From the NCBI RefSeq assembly GCF_003060825.1, contig NZ_CP028922.1, forward strand, positions 3,269,001 through 3,333,000: a stretch of 64,000 nucleotides of DNA. Reading direction: 5' to 3'. The notes below the pieces were generated by a model. That model had not been told where the DNA came from, searched no databases, and worked only from the letters and a program-made list of their open reading frames with translations. The stretch's first letter is position 1; every line of letters starts with the position of its first letter. A program made the position numbers and the translations under genes. This document shows, in pieces, positions 17,024 to 26,298 of this stretch. This DNA is from Paenibacillus sp. CAA11. GTDB taxonomy: Bacteria; Bacillota; Bacilli; Paenibacillales; Paenibacillaceae.

Positions 17024-17848
17024 ATGAAAGCACAGCGCAGATTTGTCTTTACTGTAGCAGGAGGGCGCCAGCTTCCGCTCCTTGTTGAGAGTGTTGGCTT
17101 CAACCCTGACCAGGAGCCGATTCAAAGGCCTGATGGCTATCCGGTATACCACTGGATTCAGACCTTGGAAGGAGAAGGTGTCCTAACCTGTGACAATCAG
17201 ACCTGTCAGCTTCCCGTGAATACAGGTGTGCTGCTGATGCCTCATGTACCTCATGCCTATCAGGCTGCTGGAGAGAAATGGAGTACTCTGTATCTGACGC
17301 TCAGCGGCAGCAACGCGGCGGCTTTGCTGGGCTCGCTGGGAATTCACCATTCCTCTTATTTCGAATGGGAGAATGGAATTCCTCTCGGAGAACTGATCCA
17401 GGGCATGCTGGAAAGGCTGGACCAGGAGCTGGATGTCTTCGGCATAGAGACTTCCGCAGATGCTTACCGCTTTCTGCTTATGCTCAACCGGTTTGGGCAG
17501 AAGAGCGCAAGCGGCCTTACCCGCAATATAGAGAAGCTAGCCCCCTTAATTGAATGGATGGAAAGTCACTATGCGGATCCGGATATCGGGCTAGCGGAAT
17601 TCTGCTCGGTAACCGGATTATCCTCCAGGTACTTAAATACACTGTTCCGCAAAAGCTTTGGTCTCTCTCCTTACGCTTACCTTCTGCATCTAAGACTCCA
17701 CAAGGCCAAGGAGCTGCTGGCAGCGAGCAGGCAATTAAGCATTACTTCCATCGCTGAGCAGACCGGCTTCCGAGAAGTGAGTCATTTCATCGCAACATTC
17801 CGTAAGAATACCGGATCTACGCCGGAGCAATTTCGCCGCCTGCACTAA
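17024..17848 (+). CDS. AraC-family transcriptional regulator, divergent from GH42
   Basis: 274 residues: an N-terminal cupin-type sensing domain (about 20-140) and a C-terminal pair of helix-turn-helix motifs (about 180-273), with FCSVTGLSSRYLNTLFRKSFGLSPYAYL and SITSIAEQTGFREVSHFIATFRKNTGSTPEQFR. A purine-rich GGGGGGGAAG stretch precedes the ATG. Regulators of this shape activate a divergent sugar-hydrolase gene when the sugar binds the cupin domain; here that target would be the GH42 gene. Confidence 0.9.
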   Translation: MKAQRRFVFTVAGGRQLPLLVESVGFNPDQEPIQRPDGYPVYHWIQTLEGEGVLTCDNQTCQLPVNTGVLLMPHVPHAYQAAGEKWSTLYLTLSGSNAAALLGSLGIHHSSYFEWENGIPLGELIQGMLERLDQELDVFGIETSADAYRFLLMLNRFGQKSASGLTRNIEKLAPLIEWMESHYADPDIGLAEFCSVTGLSSRYLNTLFRKSFGLSPYAYLLHLRLHKAKELLAASRQLSITSIAEQTGFREVSHFIATFRKNTGSTPEQFRRLH

Positions 17849-17944
17849 CATGAGGAGGAGCGCATGAATCCAGGTCTCTTATTCGCTCGCGCTTAGATTT
17901 AAGGATTCACCTTTGTAAGCTGGTCTCCCTTACTGCCCTGATCC

Positions 17945-20317
17945 TTATACCCTTCGAACAGTGTATTCTCTGCCCGGCTCAGCGATAAAACTCAGCTGCT
18001 TGCCGCTCTCAGCCCCTGCTTTGTCCAGCAGTTTCAATGTCTCTTCTCCATACTGCACCTTGCACGGTACAGGAGCCGCTCCCGATAAAGTGATTTTAGC
18101 TTCTGTGAGCCCTCCATTCTCCCAAACGATGTCGAGCGTAAATCCACCTCTTGCCCGGAGTCCCTTTACCTCTCCCTCCTTCCAAGCGGAAGGAAGAGCT
18201 GGAAGCAAATCAATGACCTCTGCATGGCTTTGCACCAGCATTTCAGCTATTCCGGACGTCCCGCCGAAATTCCCATCAATTTGAAAAGGAGGATGGTCAT
18301 CAAATAGATTGGGATAAGTAGAGCGCGACAGCAAAGTTTCAATAAAATGATGGGCTGTCTCTCCATCCCGAAGTCTAGCATACAGGTTGATCAGCCAAGC
18401 ACAGCTCCACCCTGTATGTCCCCCTCCGCTGGCAATTCTCGCATCCAAAGAACTGCGGGCGGCTGCGGCCAGTTCAGGAGTATGCAGTGGATGGATCTGA
18501 GCCCCTGGATACAGCCCGTACAGATGAGAGACATGGCGGTGTCCCGGCTCTGCCTCCTCAAAATCTTCACTCCATTCCTGGATTCTCCCCGAATCGCTGA
18601 TCTGCAGAGGCTTCAAGCGGGCAAGCGCCTCTACCAGCTCGGAGCAAAAACTATCATCGAGCTTCAGCTCCCCAGCCGCCTTGATGCAATTCTCAAACAA
18701 TTCACGGACTAATGACAAATCCATGGCCGAACCAGCTGAGACACTGCAAGGCTCACCTTCCGGTGTTAAGAACTTGTTCTCGGGAGAAGTAGACGGGATG
18801 GTCAGCAAATTCCCCTGCTCATCCGTGACCAACCAATCCAGACAGAACATCGCTGCCCCTTTCAAGAGCGGATATGCCGTATCTTTCAGATACTTGGCAT
18901 CCGGCTGATACAGGTAATGCTCCCATAGATGGCGGGATAGCCATACGCCTCCCATCGGCCAAAATGCCCAGCTGGACTCACCATCAGAAGGGGTAGACGT
19001 CCGCCATAAATCCACATTATGATGAGCGGTCCAGCCCTCACAGCCGTAATGAATACGGGCAGTCCTTGCCCCGGTCACGCTCAGATCCCGAATCAAGTCC
19101 ATTAGCGGCTCGTGACATTCTCTAAGATTGCACACTTCTGCCGGCCAATAGTTCATCTCCGTATTGATGTTCGTCGTATAGTTGCTGTTCCATGGCGGCT
19201 GAAGATGAGGATTCCAGATGCCCTGCAAATGCGCAGCCTGTGTGCCCGGCCGGGATGAACCCATGAGCAGATAGCGTCCATACTGGAAATACAGCGCCTC
19301 CAGGTCTGGATCAGCCCCGGCATTCTTACGGTAAGCTTCAAGACGCTCGTCGGTAGGAAGCTGACGTTGCTCCTCACTGCCCAGCCTTAGGTCCACCCGG
19401 TTAAACAGCCGTCTGTGATCCTCGGTATGACGCGTGAGCAGCTTCTCGTAGCCAAGAGCTGCAGCCTCTTTAAGCCGCTTCCCGCACAGGAGTGTTAATT
19501 CACCCTCCCCTTCTGACGGCATGATCTCAAAACCCTTGAAGCTGGTAGCGGCTGTAAGCAGCAGCGTCAAGGACTCAGCTTCTTGAATGCGCAGGCTGTT
19601 CCCATGGACTGCTTCCAGCCGTCCCTGATGGTGGTCAAGCAGTACAGACAAGTGAATTTCAAACGTAAGGCCCCGGTCATCTTCAAACAGAACAGACTGC
19701 GGATGATCGCCCCTGTAATTGTCTGCAATATGCGAAGGACAGCGTCCCTTAAGCACAAGACACTTGTCTTCGGACACCTGAACACAGTGGTGCAGCAGAG
19801 AATCCAGTGAAAGGGTAAGGTCATGCGCCTTCCCTGCTTCGATCCGAACAACCATCACTTGATCGGGTTCGCTTACAAAAACTGTACGACGGTACGAGTC
19901 ACCTTGCTGGTCGAAGCTTACACGGGATACCCCGTCATCCAGAGACAAGTCCCGAACATAGTTGGTGATTTCATCAAAGCCTGGGCTTTCTATATACAAA
20001 TCACCAAGCGGCAGGTAAGCTTCCGTCCGGCGCCCAAGCATCCTGGCATCTATTAATCGTTCTGCCTCTTTGTATTGACGCTCCTGAATCAGTTTACGCG
20101 CTTTCTCAAGGTGACGGAGCGCATCGTAATTGATGGTGTCTCTGGGATACCCCGACCATAATGTATCTTCGTTGAGGCTAATCCGTTCTTTGGCGGCATC
20201 TCCGAACACCATACCTCCTATCCGGCCGTTGCCGATCGGCAGCGCCTCCTCCCACACCTTAGCAGGCTGTCTGTACCACAGACGCCAAAGCTTCTGCTCA
20301 CTGTGCTCTTTGCCCAT
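17945..20317 (-). CDS. GH95 alpha-L-fucosidase, cytoplasmic
   Basis: 790 residues with the GH95 architecture: an N-terminal beta domain starting at [22 protein letters not shown], then an (alpha/alpha)6 barrel with the diagnostic [27 protein letters not shown] ([14 protein letters not shown]) and [18 protein letters not shown], and a C-terminal beta domain. GH95 enzymes are inverting exo-alpha-1,2-L-fucosidases (some act on alpha-L-galactosides). No signal peptide is seen. It follows the SBP gene across a hairpin, with GGGAGGG before the ATG. Alpha-1,2-fucose caps xyloglucan side chains, so it fits with the GH42, GH31 and GH3 enzymes around it. Confidence 0.92.
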   Translation of the reverse strand: MGKEHSEQKLWRLWYRQPAKVWEEALPIGNGRIGGMVFGDAAKERISLNEDTLWSGYPRDTINYDALRHLEKARKLIQERQYKEAERLIDARMLGRRTEAYLPLGDLYIESPGFDEITNYVRDLSLDDGVSRVSFDQQGDSYRRTVFVSEPDQVMVVRIEAGKAHDLTLSLDSLLHHCVQVSEDKCLVLKGRCPSHIADNYRGDHPQSVLFEDDRGLTFEIHLSVLLDHHQGRLEAVHGNSLRIQEAESLTLLLTAATSFKGFEIMPSEGEGELTLLCGKRLKEAAALGYEKLLTRHTEDHRRLFNRVDLRLGSEEQRQLPTDERLEAYRKNAGADPDLEALYFQYGRYLLMGSSRPGTQAAHLQGIWNPHLQPPWNSNYTTNINTEMNYWPAEVCNLRECHEPLMDLIRDLSVTGARTARIHYGCEGWTAHHNVDLWRTSTPSDGESSWAFWPMGGVWLSRHLWEHYLYQPDAKYLKDTAYPLLKGAAMFCLDWLVTDEQGNLLTIPSTSPENKFLTPEGEPCSVSAGSAMDLSLVRELFENCIKAAGELKLDDSFCSELVEALARLKPLQISDSGRIQEWSEDFEEAEPGHRHVSHLYGLYPGAQIHPLHTPELAAAARSSLDARIASGGGHTGWSCAWLINLYARLRDGETAHHFIETLLSRSTYPNLFDDHPPFQIDGNFGGTSGIAEMLVQSHAEVIDLLPALPSAWKEGEVKGLRARGGFTLDIVWENGGLTEAKITLSGAAPVPCKVQYGEETLKLLDKAGAESGKQLSFIAEPGREYTVRRV

Positions 20318-20340
20318 AGCTCAACCCTCCCGTTTATGTA

Positions 20341-20379
20341 GAGCAAAGGGCCCGAACAGGAAGCCCGGACCCTTTGCTC
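20341..20379 (-). terminator. Strong intercistronic hairpin between SBP and GH95
   Basis: GAGCAAAGGGTCCGGGC pairs with the complementary GCCCGAACAGG-side arm (GAGCAAAGGG / CCCTTTGCTC, plus an inner CCGGGC/GCCCGG-type stem) 10 bases after the SBP stop. There is no U run behind it, so it is more likely a partial terminator or an mRNA 3'-end stabiliser than a full stop. Confidence 0.7.
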
Positions 20380-20389
20380 TTAACTTATT

Positions 20390-22108
20390 TTATTTAATGT
20401 CTTTACCTGTCCAGAGCGCCACTCTTGCTTTTACAAGCTCTGTATACTCCTTCTCCATCTTCTCAGCGCCTACTTTATTCAGCTCGGCGATCATACCGTC
20501 ATAGACTTTATCGAAGTCGGCGGTTTTACTAAGGATGGCTTCAGGAATCCGTTTGCGGATGATATCCTGCGTCTTTTGGAAAATAACCTGGTATTGTCCG
20601 TCCGTAGGAACCGGCATGTTGTACAGCGCGCCCCATTCCTTGACAGGGAAATCCTTCTCAGTTGGCCAAAGATCTTTCCAAGTTGTTGCTTTGTAGCCCT
20701 TCAGAGATTCCTTCTCTACATCTGAATAGTTGGCCACGATTTGTTCAGGGAAGTTAGTTGTATAGTAAGAACCCGAAGGATCCTTGACTCCATCACCATA
20801 GTGTGGTGCGAAGACTGTGTACAAACTAATACCTGTTTCCTTGGCAAAGTTGGCAGCGTCATTAACCTTGCGATCCTTGATATCCTCCGGAACGACACGA
20901 ACCCCGTTCTCAATCTTGTAGTGCTTGTCTTTGATGCCCCAGTTCAGCAGGACCTGGCCTTCATCGGAAGCCAGCCAGTCGATAAATTTGATCGCACGTA
21001 CAGGGTCTTTACACTTATCCGTAATACCGATCCCGTATCCGTCAATCCCCACCTGCTGGAAGGAATGATCCTTATATTGTTCATTCAACGTTACCGGGAA
21101 ATGACCATAGGTGTATTCATGCTTGCCTTCCTTCTTCAGGGCATTCTCGGCATCCTGGTAGCCCCATTCCTGATCGATCAGGCCGAGCACGCGGCCGCTG
21201 GAAATTTTGGCTTTATATTGGTCATCCTTTTGAACAAATGAATCCTTATCAAGAAGGCCCTCATTATACATATGGTTCAACCAGCGGAAATACTCCTTCT
21301 CTTCTGGACGCTTGTAATGAAGCTTAGCTTCATAAGTGCTCGGATCAATGTAATACTCCCCATCATCCGGGGCACCGGTTGTAAGAAACGCTGGGTTTGT
21401 AACCGTAATCATAATTCTCCAGTCATCTGCATTCAGAGTCAGCGGAATTGTAGGCTGTCCATCTGTGGTTGGATGCTTGGCAACATACTGCTTCAGAACA
21501 TTCTCGAAATCTTGTACGGTTTTGATCTGAGGATAGCCCAGCTCCTTCAATACACGGTGTTGAACTTCGAATCCGCCTGTGGCGTCAAAATCCTGCTTAT
21601 CTACCCCCACATTTGTTGGAATGGCATAGATTTTCTGATCATCATTGCTGTACTTCAGACGGTTCATGTTGTCCCCGAACAGCTTCTTAATATTAGGTGC
21701 ATATTTATCGATAAGCTCTGTCAAATCAATCATCGCACCTGCGTCTACCAGCTTGCCGATTTCATTCTTCGCATAAATAATATCCGGATACTCACCGCTT
21801 GCTGCCATCAGGGCGATTTTACTTTGTCCGCCGCCGCTGCCCACATCGTATTCCGCTTTAATGGTGACCCCGGTTTGTTTGATAATTTCTTGGCCTACGT
21901 CATCCTTCATATTGTTCCAGTTCGGGCTTGCATCCGCGCCGAAGAAGGAGAAGGTGACCGGACTCTTGTCATCAGCTTTACTTGCATTTGTAGCTTTGTT
22001 GCCGTTCGTGCTGTCGGCACTATTGTTGGAATTGCTGCTGCAACCGCCGAGTACCAGCGCACCAGTCAAAAGAAGCATAACTAGCGATTTAGGACTGCTC
22101 CACTTCAT
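20390..22108 (-). CDS. Oligosaccharide ABC transporter, solute-binding lipoprotein
   Basis: 572 residues, typical for the LplA-type cluster of family 1 extracellular solute-binding proteins. A lipoprotein signal peptide ends in the lipobox LGGC with Cys 23, followed by a Ser/Asn/Thr-rich linker. The mature part has the usual segments such as VTFSFFGADASPNWNN and RAIKFIDWLASDEGQVLLNWG. It would capture the oligosaccharide on the outer face of the membrane and hand it to the two permeases encoded just upstream. GGGGGAAAG precedes the ATG. No ATPase gene accompanies it. Confidence 0.92.
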   Translation of the reverse strand: MKWSSPKSLVMLLLTGALVLGGCSSNSNNSADSTNGNKATNASKADDKSPVTFSFFGADASPNWNNMKDDVGQEIIKQTGVTIKAEYDVGSGGGQSKIALMAASGEYPDIIYAKNEIGKLVDAGAMIDLTELIDKYAPNIKKLFGDNMNRLKYSNDDQKIYAIPTNVGVDKQDFDATGGFEVQHRVLKELGYPQIKTVQDFENVLKQYVAKHPTTDGQPTIPLTLNADDWRIMITVTNPAFLTTGAPDDGEYYIDPSTYEAKLHYKRPEEKEYFRWLNHMYNEGLLDKDSFVQKDDQYKAKISSGRVLGLIDQEWGYQDAENALKKEGKHEYTYGHFPVTLNEQYKDHSFQQVGIDGYGIGITDKCKDPVRAIKFIDWLASDEGQVLLNWGIKDKHYKIENGVRVVPEDIKDRKVNDAANFAKETGISLYTVFAPHYGDGVKDPSGSYYTTNFPEQIVANYSDVEKESLKGYKATTWKDLWPTEKDFPVKEWGALYNMPVPTDGQYQVIFQKTQDIIRKRIPEAILSKTADFDKVYDGMIAELNKVGAEKMEKEYTELVKARVALWTGKDIK

Positions 22109-22207
22109 TCTACTTTCCCCCTTGTAGGAATATAAAGCTGTATATTGTATATCAGGCTAAAGCCTGGGTATACCAAAATTGATCAACAATTGCTCTCTTA
22201 CTCACCA

Positions 22208-22222
22208 AGTAAGTGCTTACAT
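22208..22222 (-). promoter_or_regulatory. CcpA-site-like palindrome upstream of the SBP gene
   Basis: On the minus strand ATGTAAGCACTTACT matches the cre consensus WTGNAANCGNWNNCW apart from A instead of G in the centre. It is itself almost a perfect palindrome (GTAAG-CA-CTTAC) and lies 100 bases upstream of the SBP start, in the gap after the permease gene. Confidence 0.35.
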
Positions 22223-22237
22223 TTATGTGTTTTTGAT

Positions 22238-22278
22238 ACGGTTCCGACTCACTTCTACCAAAGAGAGTCTGGAACCGT
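22238..22278 (-). terminator. Hairpin between permease and SBP genes
   Basis: ACGGTTCC-GACTC pairs with GAGTC-GGAACCGT (arms 22238-22250 and 22265-22278, one bulge) around a loop of about 14 bases. It lies 29 bases after the permease stop. There is no U tract, so it may stabilise or process the transcript rather than end it. Confidence 0.6.
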
Positions 22279-22306
22279 AGCTATTACTCAGATGATTGAA
22301 TCTGCC

Positions 22307-23206
22307 TTACGCTTTTACAGCGCCTAGCGTCATACCGCCAACAAAGTATCTTTGCAGGAACGGATACACAACCAAGATGGGCAGCGTAACTACAATGGTA
22401 ATTGCCATCTTGATGGAATCGGGAGAAACCTGAGCCATCTGCGTGGCCAAGTCATTAGCGTTAACCATGTTGCCGCCCTGTTGAGTGCTGTCCAGCACCT
22501 TCATCAATTCGAACTGAAGCGTAGTCAGGTTCGGATTCGTGCTGTTGTAAAGATACGTATCGAACCAAGAGTTCCATTGGCCTACTGCCAAGAATAGAGC
22601 AATTGTAGCCAGTACAGGCTTACAGAGCGGCAGGATGACCCGCCAGTAAATGGTGAAATCATTTGCCCCGTCCAGCTTTGCGGATTCTTGCAGGGCATAT
22701 GGCAATCCATCGATAAAGGAACGAATAACGAATACGTTAAAGGCAGCTACTAAGCCCGGCAACACATAAACCCAGAAGCTGTTGATCAGGCTAAGCTCGC
22801 GCATCAAAATGAAGGTTGGAACCATGCCCCCGGAGAAATACATCGTCATTGCCAGAATAGTTGATACAAATTTACGTGCCCGGAAATCAGGCCGGCTTAA
22901 AGTGAATGCCAGCATCGAGCCTGAGATCAAACCGAGGATCGTTCCCACTATTGTGCGAAGCACGGATATTTGAAAGCCCTGGATCAGGCCTGTATAGCTA
23001 AAGATTGTCTTATAGTTCTCCAACGTAAATGCGCGGGGCCAAATATAAACGCCGCCCTTTACCGTATCTACCGAATCATTGAATGATATCGCCAAAACGT
23101 TCAGGAAAGGATAGAGCGTAATTACCAGCACTAACACTAACAATACATAGTTTATAAGATCAAAGGCTCTCTCCGATTTGGTGAGGTTGAACGCTTTTGC
23201 CGCCAT
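22307..23206 (-). CDS. Oligosaccharide ABC permease, LplC/YtcP type
   Basis: 299 residues with six membrane helices. The EAA loop is seen in ALQESAKLDGANDFTIYWRVILPLCKP-like sequence (ESAKLDGAND is the core). The C-terminus RYFVGGMTLGAVKA is typical for this family. It is one half of the membrane channel; the partner starts 15 bases upstream. GGGGGAGGAG precedes the ATG. Confidence 0.93.
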   Translation of the reverse strand: MAAKAFNLTKSERAFDLINYVLLVLVLVITLYPFLNVLAISFNDSVDTVKGGVYIWPRAFTLENYKTIFSYTGLIQGFQISVLRTIVGTILGLISGSMLAFTLSRPDFRARKFVSTILAMTMYFSGGMVPTFILMRELSLINSFWVYVLPGLVAAFNVFVIRSFIDGLPYALQESAKLDGANDFTIYWRVILPLCKPVLATIALFLAVGQWNSWFDTYLYNSTNPNLTTLQFELMKVLDSTQQGGNMVNANDLATQMAQVSPDSIKMAITIVVTLPILVVYPFLQRYFVGGMTLGAVKA

Positions 23207-23221
23207 TTCTTCTCCTCCCCC

Positions 23222-24211
23222 TTACATGATGCTTTCTTTCGTAAATTTCTTAAACAGACCATTGGCGGTGAACAGAAGGATAATACTCACCACGGAGTTA
23301 AACATGCCGATTGCCGTACCATAGGAGAAGCGGTTAATTTCAATACCGTATCTAAGCGCATACAAATCAAGAACCTCCGAATAATCCGTAACAAGCGGGT
23401 TGCTAAGCAGCATTTGCTTCTCGAAGCCGATGCTGATTAAGTGACCGATCGACATGATCAGCAGGACCATAACGGTGGATCGGATTCCAGGCAATGTGAT
23501 ATTCCAGATTTGTCTGAATCGGCCTGCGCCATCCACCCGTGCCGCTTCGTACTGTTCCTGATCAATACCTGTTATAGCGGCGAGATAAATAATTGTGTTC
23601 CAGCCTGTTTCCTTCCATATATCTGAAGCGGTTACAATTGACCAGAACCAATGCCCTTTGGCCATAAATTGAATCGGTTCATCTATTAAGTGCAGCGATA
23701 ACAGAACATCATTGACAATGCCTCCGTCGATCGACAGCATCTTGGTAATAATCCCGGCTACAACGACCCAAGATACAAAGTGCGGCAGGTATGATACGGT
23801 CTGCACTACGCGCTTGAACTTCATCGCCCTGACCTCATTCAGCATCACGGCAAAGATAATTGGAATGACAAAGCCGAAGACCAGACCCATAAGGCTCATG
23901 GCCAGCGTATTTCTCAACACCATATAGAAGCGCTCATCTTGGAACAGCTCTATAAAGTTATCAAAGCCCACCCATTTCTGCTCACCGAATGATTTGGCCG
24001 GCTTGTAATTCTGGAAAGCCATCGTCCAGCCCCATAACGGCAAGTAGTTGAAAACAAACAGCCACAGCACAAAGGGGATAGACATCAAATATAGGTATTT
24101 CTGTCTTCCCACGCTCCTCCAAAATCCGGTATTTTGCCTTCTTGGCTTCTTTGATTTCTTAGGGGTTACGCTTTCATTTTTAGGAGCGGTGTTGATTGTC
24201 AGCGTTTTCAT
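23222..24211 (-). CDS. Oligosaccharide ABC permease, LplB/YteP type
   Basis: 329 residues: a basic N-terminus (KKSKKPRRQN) and six membrane helices, with the opening motif LYLMSIPFVLWLFVFNYLPLWGW and the EAA loop EQYEAARVDGAGRFRQIWNITLPGI. It pairs with the LplC-type permease that follows 15 bases later. GAGGAGGGGG lies eleven bases before the ATG. The substrate should be the glycan handled by the surrounding hydrolases. Confidence 0.93.
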   Translation of the reverse strand: MKTLTINTAPKNESVTPKKSKKPRRQNTGFWRSVGRQKYLYLMSIPFVLWLFVFNYLPLWGWTMAFQNYKPAKSFGEQKWVGFDNFIELFQDERFYMVLRNTLAMSLMGLVFGFVIPIIFAVMLNEVRAMKFKRVVQTVSYLPHFVSWVVVAGIITKMLSIDGGIVNDVLLSLHLIDEPIQFMAKGHWFWSIVTASDIWKETGWNTIIYLAAITGIDQEQYEAARVDGAGRFRQIWNITLPGIRSTVMVLLIMSIGHLISIGFEKQMLLSNPLVTDYSEVLDLYALRYGIEINRFSYGTAIGMFNSVVSIILLFTANGLFKKFTKESIM

Positions 24212-24327
24212 TTATTAATTCCCCCTCCTCTTCTATACCTTGATTGTATAGGAGGAGGCGATTCGGTAATACCCTACAGATTTGAGAGAAAACCATGTAA
24301 TAATTAGACATGGAAGATCATCGAACT

Positions 24328-26106
24328 CTAATTGGGGATGGAAAATTCAATCAAAGTGCCCGATCCTGCTTCGCTGGAGATCTTCAGTCCATGCTCCTCT
24401 CCATAGGACATGACAAGCCGCTGGTGTACATTCCTTAGGCCTATGCGAGAGGCCGCCGATTCCTCTGTTCCGGTGATGGAACGCATCACTTCCTCCAGCC
24501 GTTCCTCGGTCATCCCGCCGCCGTTATCTTTAATAGCAATTAAAATACTGTTCTCAGTTCGTTCTATCGTAATCTCAACTGAAATGCCCTCAGTCTTGTT
24601 CTCCAGGCCATGGACAATGGAGTTCTCGACCAGAGGCTGAATAATAAGCGGAGGAATCATGAGAGGCAGCGCTTCTGGATCTACGCTTAAACGATAGGTC
24701 AGCCGCTCTTCATAACGAAATTTCTGGATTTCCAGATAAGACTGGACCATATCCAGCTCTTCCTTAAGCGGAATGTGATCCCGGCCGATCTCCAGATTCT
24801 TGCGCATCATTTTGCCGAGAAGCCGGACGATATTGGCAATTTCACTCTCTCCTTTTAACAAAGCGTTCATGCGTATCGACTCCAAGGCATTGAACAGGAA
24901 ATGAGGATTAATCTGGCTTGCCATCATTTTTAATTTAATTTCCTTCTGGGCAATCTCCAGTCTGTTATTCTGTTCGTTCGTCTCTACTACTTGGTTCATG
25001 AGCTGATTGATGCTGCCCACCATGTAGTTAAACTGCCTGGACAGCTGGCCAATCTCATCATTGCCGTCAATCCTGGAGACAACTTCAAGATCTCCCAGTG
25101 CCAGCCGGTTGAAATGACGACTTAAGCGAAGCAAACGCCGCGTTGTTAACACAGAGACGATATGTACAAACAACAGAGCAATTAATAGGACAAGGATAAT
25201 GACGAGAAGCCCTGTAAAGCTAACCCGGTTGGCCCCTTCCACAATGCTCCCTGTCGCAAACACGGAAATGATCTGCAGGCCGTTCATACTGGAGGCGGGT
25301 GTCAGCTTATTCACAATGACATAAGAAGGCTTGTCCTTCACATTGCGCTTCACCGCTCCTTTATTCTCTGCACTTGAAATATCTTTGAGATCCAGATCTT
25401 GTATGGTACTTCCCACAAGCTCGGGATTTTTGGCAGCAACAATATATCCTTGCTCATCCGCTATATAGGTATCAAAAGGCTCCTGACTGAGCATGCTGTT
25501 CAGCTGTTCCTGGCTCATCTGAATAACCAGAACGCCGTTCTTGCGGGCATCGGGCAGCGAGATACGGCGAACCAGGCTCAGTCGATTCACAGGGGAGTTC
25601 TCGTTCTCCCCATCCTTAAAGTAGAACCATCCAATGTTACTGGCTTTCATAGCCGCTTGATACCAGTGCGATCTCTCCGTACTCTCATCCACTGGAATCA
25701 TTTCCAGGTTGTTAATGAGCGTTGGATTATCTACATAAAAGCGAATTCCAGAAATCTCCCGATACTGTCTTACATACTGTTTGAAATCAGTATAAGAACG
25801 GTAGGCCCGTGTGAGTTCCAGTACATTCGCATATCTTTGTCCGGCGATTTTTTTCAAATCCTCGTCAAACAGCAAAATATTAGATATCCCCGTGGGAACG
25901 CCAAGCATATAAGCCGTCTGGGTCTTAATCTTCTCCACATTGTTGGTAGCCTGTTCAATCGCATTATTCAAAGCCTGCTGCCTGAAGTAAGCGGTTACCA
26001 ATCCGCCTACAATCAGCACTGGAATCATCACAACGAGAATGTAAGAGATGATCAGCTTATGCTTTAATTTGAAATTGTTAGAAATCTGCACTAATCTGGC
26101 CAGCAT
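24328..26106 (-). CDS. Sensor histidine kinase, YesM type
   Basis: 592 residues from an ATG at 26104-26106 with AAAGGA eight bases upstream; a GTG six codons earlier is inside the ribosome binding site. Two membrane helices (about 15-37 and 290-315) enclose an extracellular Cache-like sensor. A HAMP domain follows, then the His_kinase box with the phosphorylated His in NPHFLFNALES and an HATPase domain (NSIVHGLENK, DNGGGM, GIGLRNV-like SRIGLRNVHQRL). Such kinases pair with YesN-type regulators; no such gene adjoins it, but one lies 6.6 kb upstream at 32733-34274. Confidence 0.92.
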   Translation of the reverse strand: MLARLVQISNNFKLKHKLIISYILVVMIPVLIVGGLVTAYFRQQALNNAIEQATNNVEKIKTQTAYMLGVPTGISNILLFDEDLKKIAGQRYANVLELTRAYRSYTDFKQYVRQYREISGIRFYVDNPTLINNLEMIPVDESTERSHWYQAAMKASNIGWFYFKDGENENSPVNRLSLVRRISLPDARKNGVLVIQMSQEQLNSMLSQEPFDTYIADEQGYIVAAKNPELVGSTIQDLDLKDISSAENKGAVKRNVKDKPSYVIVNKLTPASSMNGLQIISVFATGSIVEGANRVSFTGLLVIILVLLIALLFVHIVSVLTTRRLLRLSRHFNRLALGDLEVVSRIDGNDEIGQLSRQFNYMVGSINQLMNQVVETNEQNNRLEIAQKEIKLKMMASQINPHFLFNALESIRMNALLKGESEIANIVRLLGKMMRKNLEIGRDHIPLKEELDMVQSYLEIQKFRYEERLTYRLSVDPEALPLMIPPLIIQPLVENSIVHGLENKTEGISVEITIERTENSILIAIKDNGGGMTEERLEEVMRSITGTEESAASRIGLRNVHQRLVMSYGEEHGLKISSEAGSGTLIEFSIPN

Positions 26107-26298
26107 GATTGAGTTCCTTTCCACCTGATAGAGATCAATAGGATATAAAGCGGTTTCTTGATAGATAAAGATAATTATAGAACCTGGATCTATATCTGGC
26201 TATGTTAAAAAAGGACGAAAGTAAAGAAGCCGCCTCTCCATGATGAAAAGGCGACCTCCTTAATATAGGACGTTATCTGCTTAGATTCCGTCTATTGA

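Noticed and set aside
17849..17944. Ten-codon frame after GAGGAGG behind the first AraC gene
   Set aside because: It has a good Shine-Dalgarno sequence but is only ten codons long and there is no terminator or other support; probably chance.
21272..22084. Plus-strand open frame of 270 codons opposite the first SBP gene
   Set aside because: Antisense to a lipoprotein gene with clear motifs; Cys- and Ile-rich composition typical of reverse-strand shadows.
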